A stretch of 46,082 bases of DNA from an uncultured Pelagibacteraceae bacterium. Its GTDB lineage: Bacteria; Pseudomonadota; Alphaproteobacteria; Pelagibacterales; Pelagibacteraceae. The stretch covers positions 1 through 46,082 of the forward strand of contig CACFNH010000006.1 in assembly GCA_902567685.1 (NCBI GenBank), in the 5' to 3' direction. A model generated the notes under the pieces. The model did no database searches and was not told where the DNA came from. It saw only the letters and a program-made list of their open reading frames with translations. Below are positions 41,685 through 46,082 of the stretch, piece after piece (positions within the stretch are counted from its first letter, which is position 1; each line of letters begins with the position of its first letter). The translations under genes and the position numbers were made by a program.

Positions 41685-42731
41685 ATGATTAAATCTTTAA
41701 AAAGTTTGATTTTGGTGATTGGTGCTTCTTTGCTTTTGGTTGCTTGCGGCCAACAAGGTGGTGGTGCTGGTTCTAAAAAATCTAAAACTTTACAAAACAC
41801 GAAAAAAGCTGGTTTCGTAAAATGTGGAGTCTCGCAAGGACTTCCAGGATTTTCTAATGCTGACGCATCAGGAAATTGGACTGGCGTAGACGTAGATGTA
41901 TGTAGAGCAGTAGCTGCTGCAACATTAGGTGATGCTAATAAAGTTAAATACTTTCCATTAAGTGCTAAAGAAAGATTTACTGCATTAACTTCAGGTGAAA
42001 TTGATGTACTTTCTAGAAACACTACTTGGACTTTATCAAGAGATGCTGACATTGGTTTAACATTTGTTGGTGTAAATTTCTATGATGGACAAGGTTTTAT
42101 GGTAAGAAAAGACTCTGGCATTACTTCTACAAGTCAATTTAAAAGTGGTATGTCTGCTTGCGTAAACATTGGTACTACTACAGAGCTAAACATGAGAGAC
42201 TTTTTTAATTCTAAAGGAATTAAATATGAACCTGTTGTGTTTGAAAAAGCTGACGAAGTAGTAGCAGCATATGATTCTGGTAGATGTGATACTTACACTA
42301 CAGATAAATCAGGCTTAGCTGCACAAAGAACTAAAATGAAAGACCCAGATGCTCATATAGTTTTACCTGAAACGATTTCAAAAGAGCCTTTAGGCCCTGT
42401 TGTTCGTCAAGGTGATTCAGTTTGGGAAGATATAGTTCGTTGGTCGCTAAACGTTATGATTGAAGCAGAAGAATATGGAGTTAACTCTGGAAACGCAGAT
42501 TCAATGAAAGACTCAGAAAACCCAGCAATTAAAAGACTTGTTGGAGCTGAAGGAGAACTTGGAGCTGCTTTTGGTTTAGATAATGAATGGAGTTTAAGAA
42601 TTATCAAACAAGTAGGAAACTACGGTGAAAGCTATAAACGTAACATTGCTGACACAGGTATTCTACCTAGCAGAGGTCCAAATGAACTGTGGACTAAAGG
42701 AGGAATTCTTTACGTTCCGCCAGCAAGGTAA
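41685..42731 (+). CDS. aapJ: General L-amino-acid ABC transporter substrate-binding protein (AapJ/YhdW type), predicted lipoprotein
   Basis: I start at ATG 41685 because AGGGA at 41671-41675 is a suitable ribosome binding site and the frame then opens with a signal (MIKSLKSLILVIGASLLLVAC). The longer frame from 41631 would put 18 extra residues before the signal. The protein has 348 residues. LVAC at 18-21 is a lipobox, so Cys21 would be lipidated, which is uncommon for AapJ. The mature part has GFVKCGVSQGLPGFSNADAS, WTGVDVDVCRAVAAATLGD, DVLSRNTTWTLSRD and YTTDKSGLAAQR, all diagnostic of AapJ/YhdW. It binds a broad range of L-amino acids in studied relatives. A hairpin follows. Confidence 0.92.
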   Translation: MIKSLKSLILVIGASLLLVACGQQGGGAGSKKSKTLQNTKKAGFVKCGVSQGLPGFSNADASGNWTGVDVDVCRAVAAATLGDANKVKYFPLSAKERFTALTSGEIDVLSRNTTWTLSRDADIGLTFVGVNFYDGQGFMVRKDSGITSTSQFKSGMSACVNIGTTTELNMRDFFNSKGIKYEPVVFEKADEVVAAYDSGRCDTYTTDKSGLAAQRTKMKDPDAHIVLPETISKEPLGPVVRQGDSVWEDIVRWSLNVMIEAEEYGVNSGNADSMKDSENPAIKRLVGAEGELGAAFGLDNEWSLRIIKQVGNYGESYKRNIADTGILPSRGPNELWTKGGILYVPPAR

Positions 42732-42750
42732 TTATATTTAAAAATACATT

Positions 42751-42783
42751 AAAAAGGGCTAGATTTATCTAGCCCTTTTTTTT
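42751..42783 (+). terminator. Hairpin with T-run between the amino-acid binding protein and permease genes
   Basis: AAAAAGGGCTAGAT-TT-ATCTAGCCCTTTTT is a perfect 14-bp inverted repeat with a 2-base centre, followed by a T-run to 42783. It has the form of an intrinsic terminator and ends 15 bases before the permease ATG at 42799. It probably limits transcription of the permease genes relative to the binding protein. Confidence 0.9.
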
Positions 42784-42798
42784 ATTTTAGTAATAAAG

Positions 42799-43995
42799 AT
42801 GAAAATTAAAAATTTAGCTTCTGGAATAGGGGATTTTCTTGATGATAGGCCTAGATTAAAAAGGTACTTACCTCAAGCTTTAACTCTTTTTTTTATAGTT
42901 TTTGTTCTTGGATATTTTACTTTTAATGCCCAAGTTAATATGGGAAACAGAGGAATTGTTTTTGGTTTTGGTTTTTTACAACAAGAAGCATCCTTTGATA
43001 TTCAGTTTTCCTTAATAGATTATGACGGTTCCTACTCTTATGGTAGAGCTTATTTAGTAGGTCTTTTAAATACAATTTTAGTTTCTGTTGTAGGAATATT
43101 TTTTGCAACTATCTTAGGTGTCATCATTGGTATATCAAGACTATCACCTAACTACTTAATATCAAAATTTGCAGAAATCTATGTAGAAATTTTTAGAAAT
43201 ATACCATTGCTTCTTCAAATATTTTTTTGGTACTTTGCAGCACTTAGGGCTTTGCCACTACCAAAAGAAGCAATAAATTTTTTTGATATTTCTTATTTAA
43301 CAGTTAAAGGCTGGTTTATTCCAAAATTTATTTGGACAAATTTTTCATTTTTACTTTCTTCGATATTATTAGCTATTGTTGGAATATTTTTGACCTACAA
43401 TTATGCAAAAAGAAAACAGGAAGCAACAGGTCAAAGAATACCTGCTTTTTTTATATCTTTAGGATTACTAATAGCCCTTCCTTTTCTTGGAGTTTTTTTA
43501 GGAAATGTTGGTTTAAGTTTTGAATATCCTACTTTGATACAACAAACTACTACAATTTATAATTTTAAAGGTGGTGTAGGAATTATTCCTGAACTTATAG
43601 CTTTAGCTCTAGCTCTTTCTTTGTACACAGCAACATTTATAGCCGAATGTGTTAGAGCTGGAATTATGGGTGTGGGAAAAGGACAAAAAGAGGCTGCAGC
43701 CTCTATAGGTTTAACTCCGGGTCAAACTTTAAGATTAGTTGTTATGCCTCAAGCATTAAGAATAATAATACCACCAACTACTAACCAGTATTTAAATTTA
43801 ACAAAAAACTCATCTCTTGCAGCTGCAATTGCTTACCCTGATTTAGTTTTAGTCTTTGCTGGAACTGCAATGATGCAAACGGGTAGAGCCATTGAGATAG
43901 TTTCTATAACAATGTTAACATACTTAACTCTAAGTATTTTAATCTCAATGTTTATGAATTGGTATAATAAGAAAATAGCTATAAAGGAAAAATGA
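42799..43995 (+). CDS. aapQ: General L-amino-acid ABC transporter permease AapQ/YhdX type
   Basis: This is a 398-residue permease of the HisM family, of usual AapQ length. The N-terminal part has a membrane helix at about 25-45 (YLPQALTLFFIVFVLGYFTF). FGFGFLQQEASFDIQFSLIDY is the conserved AapQ segment. YGRAYLVGLLNTILVSVVGI and FVEIFRNIPLLLQIFFWYF-like text (IYVEIFRNIPLL) follow. The EAA loop is GKGQKEAAASIGLTPGQTLRLVVMPQALRIIIPP. The protein works with AapM as a heterodimer for amino-acid uptake. It overlaps aapM by 4 bases. Confidence 0.93.
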   Translation: MKIKNLASGIGDFLDDRPRLKRYLPQALTLFFIVFVLGYFTFNAQVNMGNRGIVFGFGFLQQEASFDIQFSLIDYDGSYSYGRAYLVGLLNTILVSVVGIFFATILGVIIGISRLSPNYLISKFAEIYVEIFRNIPLLLQIFFWYFAALRALPLPKEAINFFDISYLTVKGWFIPKFIWTNFSFLLSSILLAIVGIFLTYNYAKRKQEATGQRIPAFFISLGLLIALPFLGVFLGNVGLSFEYPTLIQQTTTIYNFKGGVGIIPELIALALALSLYTATFIAECVRAGIMGVGKGQKEAAASIGLTPGQTLRLVVMPQALRIIIPPTTNQYLNLTKNSSLAAAIAYPDLVLVFAGTAMMQTGRAIEIVSITMLTYLTLSILISMFMNWYNKKIAIKEK

Positions 43996-45254
43996 TAGGA
44001 AACTTAACATTTTTAAAACCAAGAAGGGATAAATTGAACACCTATATATTTTTAGGTGCTACTTTTTTTACTTTAGGTATTTTTGATCTAATCTCTAACT
44101 CATTTTTTGATAAAAATATTACTTTCTTTTTACCTGAAATTTTAAGTTTTTTTACTCCATTACTATTTGGTTTTATTGGTCTCCATTTAATTCGAATTGA
44201 ATATAGTGGGAATAAGAACTTAGACATAATTAACAAAAATATAAATATAAATTGGTTTAACGGAATATTAACATTGTTGGTTATATTTGTATTAATCAAA
44301 GGAATGCCGACACTTTTAAATTGGGCTTTTTTTGATGCAAATTTTTCAGGTACTAGTAAAGAGGAATGTACTGGCAGTGGAGCTTGCTGGGTGTTTATTA
44401 ATGTTTGGTTTGAAAGATTAATGTATGGTTTATATCCAAATGATGAAATTTGGAGAATAAATGTAGCTTTTATTTCTTTATTTTTGATAGTCGGTGCAGC
44501 ATTTTTTGTTTCTCCAAAAAATAAAAAATATGTAATCATTTTCTTATTATTTATTTTTCCATTTATTTTAATCTCTTTGCTTTCTGGAGGTAATTTTGGC
44601 TTGAACAAAGTACCAACTAACGAATGGGGAGGTTTAGCATTAACTTTTATCATTTCTATATTTGCAATACTTTTTTGTTTTCCTGTAGGAATGCTCTTGG
44701 CTTTGGGTAGAAGATCTTCTGCTCCAGTAATTAGATACTCATCTATCGGTTTTATAGAATTTTGGAGAGGGGTTCCTTTAATAACAGTTTTATTTATGGC
44801 ATCAGTAATGTTTCCAATGTTTTTACCAGATGGTACTTTTTTGGATAAATTAATTAGAGTTATAATAGCTATAACACTTTTTGAAGCTGCTTATATGGCA
44901 GAAGTTATAAGAGGAGGTCTTCAGGCACTACCCAGAGGGCAATATGATGCGGGCAAATCTTTAGGAATGAATTATTGGAAACTTCATCTTTTAGTAATAT
45001 TGCCACAAGCATTAAAACTAATAATACCTGGAATTGCTAATACCTTTCTAGCTTTAGTTAAAGACACCCCATTAATTTTAGTTGTTGGACTACTTGAATT
45101 AGTAGGTATGATAGATATGGCTAAAACAAATCCTAAATGGTTAGGTTTTGCTGCAGAAGGTTACGTTTTTGCGGGTTTAGTTTTTTGGATTATCTGTTAT
45201 GCTATGAGCAGATATAGCCAAAATTTAGAACAAAAGTACAAAACAGACAGATAA
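43992..45254 (+). CDS. aapM: General L-amino-acid ABC transporter permease AapM/YhdY type
   Basis: This 420-residue permease is longer than typical AapM/YhdY (about 365-385), with extra hydrophobic N-terminal sequence: helices at about 18-35 (YIFLGATFFTLGIFDLIS) and 46-66 (LPEILSFFTPLLFGFIGLHLI). The conserved part has GSGACWVFINVWFERLMYGLYPNDEIWRINVAF, FIEFWRGVPLITVLFMASVMFPMFLP, and the EAA loop RGQYDAGKSLGMNYWKLHLLVILPQALKLIIPG. It pairs with AapQ. The upstream overlap is 4 bases and the ATPase gene begins 9 bases downstream. Confidence 0.92.
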   Translation: MIGNLTFLKPRRDKLNTYIFLGATFFTLGIFDLISNSFFDKNITFFLPEILSFFTPLLFGFIGLHLIRIEYSGNKNLDIINKNININWFNGILTLLVIFVLIKGMPTLLNWAFFDANFSGTSKEECTGSGACWVFINVWFERLMYGLYPNDEIWRINVAFISLFLIVGAAFFVSPKNKKYVIIFLLFIFPFILISLLSGGNFGLNKVPTNEWGGLALTFIISIFAILFCFPVGMLLALGRRSSAPVIRYSSIGFIEFWRGVPLITVLFMASVMFPMFLPDGTFLDKLIRVIIAITLFEAAYMAEVIRGGLQALPRGQYDAGKSLGMNYWKLHLLVILPQALKLIIPGIANTFLALVKDTPLILVVGLLELVGMIDMAKTNPKWLGFAAEGYVFAGLVFWIICYAMSRYSQNLEQKYKTDR

Positions 45255-45263
45255 GAATATTTT

Positions 45264-45998
45264 ATGGCAGGACCAATTATACAAATGAAAGAAGTAAACA
45301 AGTGGTTTGGCGACTTTCAAGTTTTAAAAGATATTAATCTGGACGTAGCTGAGAAACAAAAAATTGTAGTATGCGGTCCTTCTGGATCAGGTAAATCTAC
45401 TTTGATCAGATGCATTAACAGGCTTGAAGAACATCAAAAAGGAACAATCATAGTAGATGGCTTTGAGTTGTCTGAAAAAACTAAAGACATTGAAAAAATT
45501 AGAGCTGAAGTTGGGATGGTTTTTCAACAATTTAATTTGTTTCCACATTTATCTATATTGGACAACTGTACCCTGGCGCCTATTTGGGTAAAAAAAACTC
45601 CAAAAAAAATAGCAGAAGAACAAGCAATGAGACAGTTAGAAAAAGTTCAAATTTCAGACCAAGCAATGAAATTTCCTGGACAATTATCAGGTGGACAACA
45701 ACAGAGAGCTGCACTTGCTAGAGCCTTATGCATGGAACCAAAAATAATGTTGTTTGATGAGCCTACTTCTGCTTTAGATCCCGAAATGATAAAAGAAGTT
45801 TTGGACGCTATGGTAAATCTAGCAAAAGCAGGAATGACCATGATAGTGGTTACTCATGAAATGGGTTTTGCAAAAGAAGTTGCAGATGAGGTAGTTTTTA
45901 TGGACGAAGGGATGATTGTTGAACGAGCTAAAACTAAAGATTTTTTTGCAAATCCTAAATCAGACAGAACAAAGCTTTTCTTAAGTCAAATACTATAG
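45264..45998 (+). CDS. aapP: General L-amino-acid ABC transporter ATPase AapP/YhdZ type
   Basis: This is a 244-residue ATPase of the polar amino-acid uptake (HisP/GlnQ) class. Walker A is GPSGSGKST, the Q-loop [14 protein letters not shown], the signature LSGGQ in [17 protein letters not shown], Walker [16 protein letters not shown], and the H-loop [14 protein letters not shown]. It ends shortly after [11 protein letters not shown], the usual end of the family, with no extra regulatory domain. It completes the aapJQMP operon; a further gene for an exported protein begins 13 bases later. Confidence 0.95.
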   Translation: MAGPIIQMKEVNKWFGDFQVLKDINLDVAEKQKIVVCGPSGSGKSTLIRCINRLEEHQKGTIIVDGFELSEKTKDIEKIRAEVGMVFQQFNLFPHLSILDNCTLAPIWVKKTPKKIAEEQAMRQLEKVQISDQAMKFPGQLSGGQQQRAALARALCMEPKIMLFDEPTSALDPEMIKEVLDAMVNLAKAGMTMIVVTHEMGFAKEVADEVVFMDEGMIVERAKTKDFFANPKSDRTKLFLSQIL

Positions 45999-46011
45999 AT
46001 CTTTTAATAAT

Positions 46012-46082
46012 ATGAAAAGACTTAGTATATTAATCATACTTTTTTCAATTTTCAGCACCAAAACTTTTACTCATGTTGAACA
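46012..46082 (+). CDS. Start of an exported protein of unknown family (partial)
   Basis: An ATG at 46012 opens a frame that reaches the window edge, giving 23 residues (MKRLSILIILFSIFSTKTFT, then HVE). This is a signal peptide with a basic N-terminus and hydrophobic core, followed by a histidine-containing start of the mature part. Its short 13-base distance from the amino-acid ATPase gene suggests cotranscription. Nothing more can be said from this fragment. Confidence 0.6.
   Translation, partial: MKRLSILIILFSIFSTKTFTHVE

Noticed and set aside
44042-44653. Minus-strand open frame of 203 codons inside the AapM-type permease gene
   Set aside because: It is long only because antisense of membrane-protein codons lacks stops; the plus strand has the conserved permease motifs.
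1-46082. CRISPR arrays, prophage, insertion sequences, toxin-antitoxin or other defence genes
   Set aside because: No repeat-spacer pattern, transposase, integrase or recognisable defence protein was seen; the RatA-like gene at 6750 is better read as Coq10-like beside lipA.

Overview
The window is a dense, very AT-rich stretch of chromosome. Spacers are a few bases long, many genes overlap by 1 to 20 bases, and no gene-free stretch exceeds 300 bases. The gene content and order point to a streamlined marine alphaproteobacterium of the SAR11 clade (Candidatus Pelagibacter type). Pointers are the alphaproteobacterial blocks ppiD/tpiA/secG/pyrG/kdsA/eno/ftsB and lipA/coq10/pncC/pgpA/ispDF, ntrYX-trkA without ntrBC, and a series of ABC uptake systems with strong substrate-binding-protein genes. 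This placement is inferred from content; no database comparison was possible.

Layout. 1-7199: housekeeping genes: a partial ppiD on the minus strand, then tpiA, secG, pyrG, kdsA, eno, ftsB, lipA and a Coq10/RatA-like gene on the plus strand. 7182-9294: pncC, pgpA and fused ispDF on the minus strand. 9343-18936: one tightly packed plus-strand run: ntrY, ntrX, trkA, trkH, gpsA, a trypsin-like lipoprotein and glpK. 19035-25975: a glycerol ABC importer (binding protein, hairpin, two asymmetric ATPases, two permeases, a DUF2160 membrane protein) ending in a GAPDH gene. 26052-32526: eutA-like and ectoine hydrolase-like (doeA/eutD) genes followed by a PotABCD-type importer. 32529-35134: a minus-strand unit of an ArgE-like M20 deacylase, a secreted HExxH metallopeptidase and a membrane-anchored cyclophilin. 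35148-37387: EamA and MFS transporters. 37414-41389: a ferric iron ABC system behind a perfect 7-1-7 Fur box, with a small Cys-containing gene before the permease. 41435-41511: tRNA-Arg(TCT). 41685-45998: a general L-amino-acid ABC system (AapJQMP type), then the start of another exported protein at the right edge.

How it fits together. The metabolic core can carry glycerol from import through GlpK and GpsA or an absent GlpD to TpiA, GAPDH and enolase. Four importers cover glycerol, a polyamine or ectoine-like solute, ferric iron and amino acids. In three of them a hairpin plus T-run sits exactly between the binding-protein gene and the rest of the operon, and the fourth has a hairpin without a T-run. 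This looks like a shared arrangement for making much more binding protein than permease. I saw no CRISPR array, prophage, insertion sequence or defence island. The most notable observations are the split of degenerate motifs between the two glycerol ATPases, a PAS-less NtrY paired with a NtrX lacking GAFTGA, the eutA/doeA/Pot/M20 neighbourhood, the small gene with an embedded 10-bp inverted repeat in the iron operon, and two abutting perfect palindromes before the amino-acid binding protein gene.
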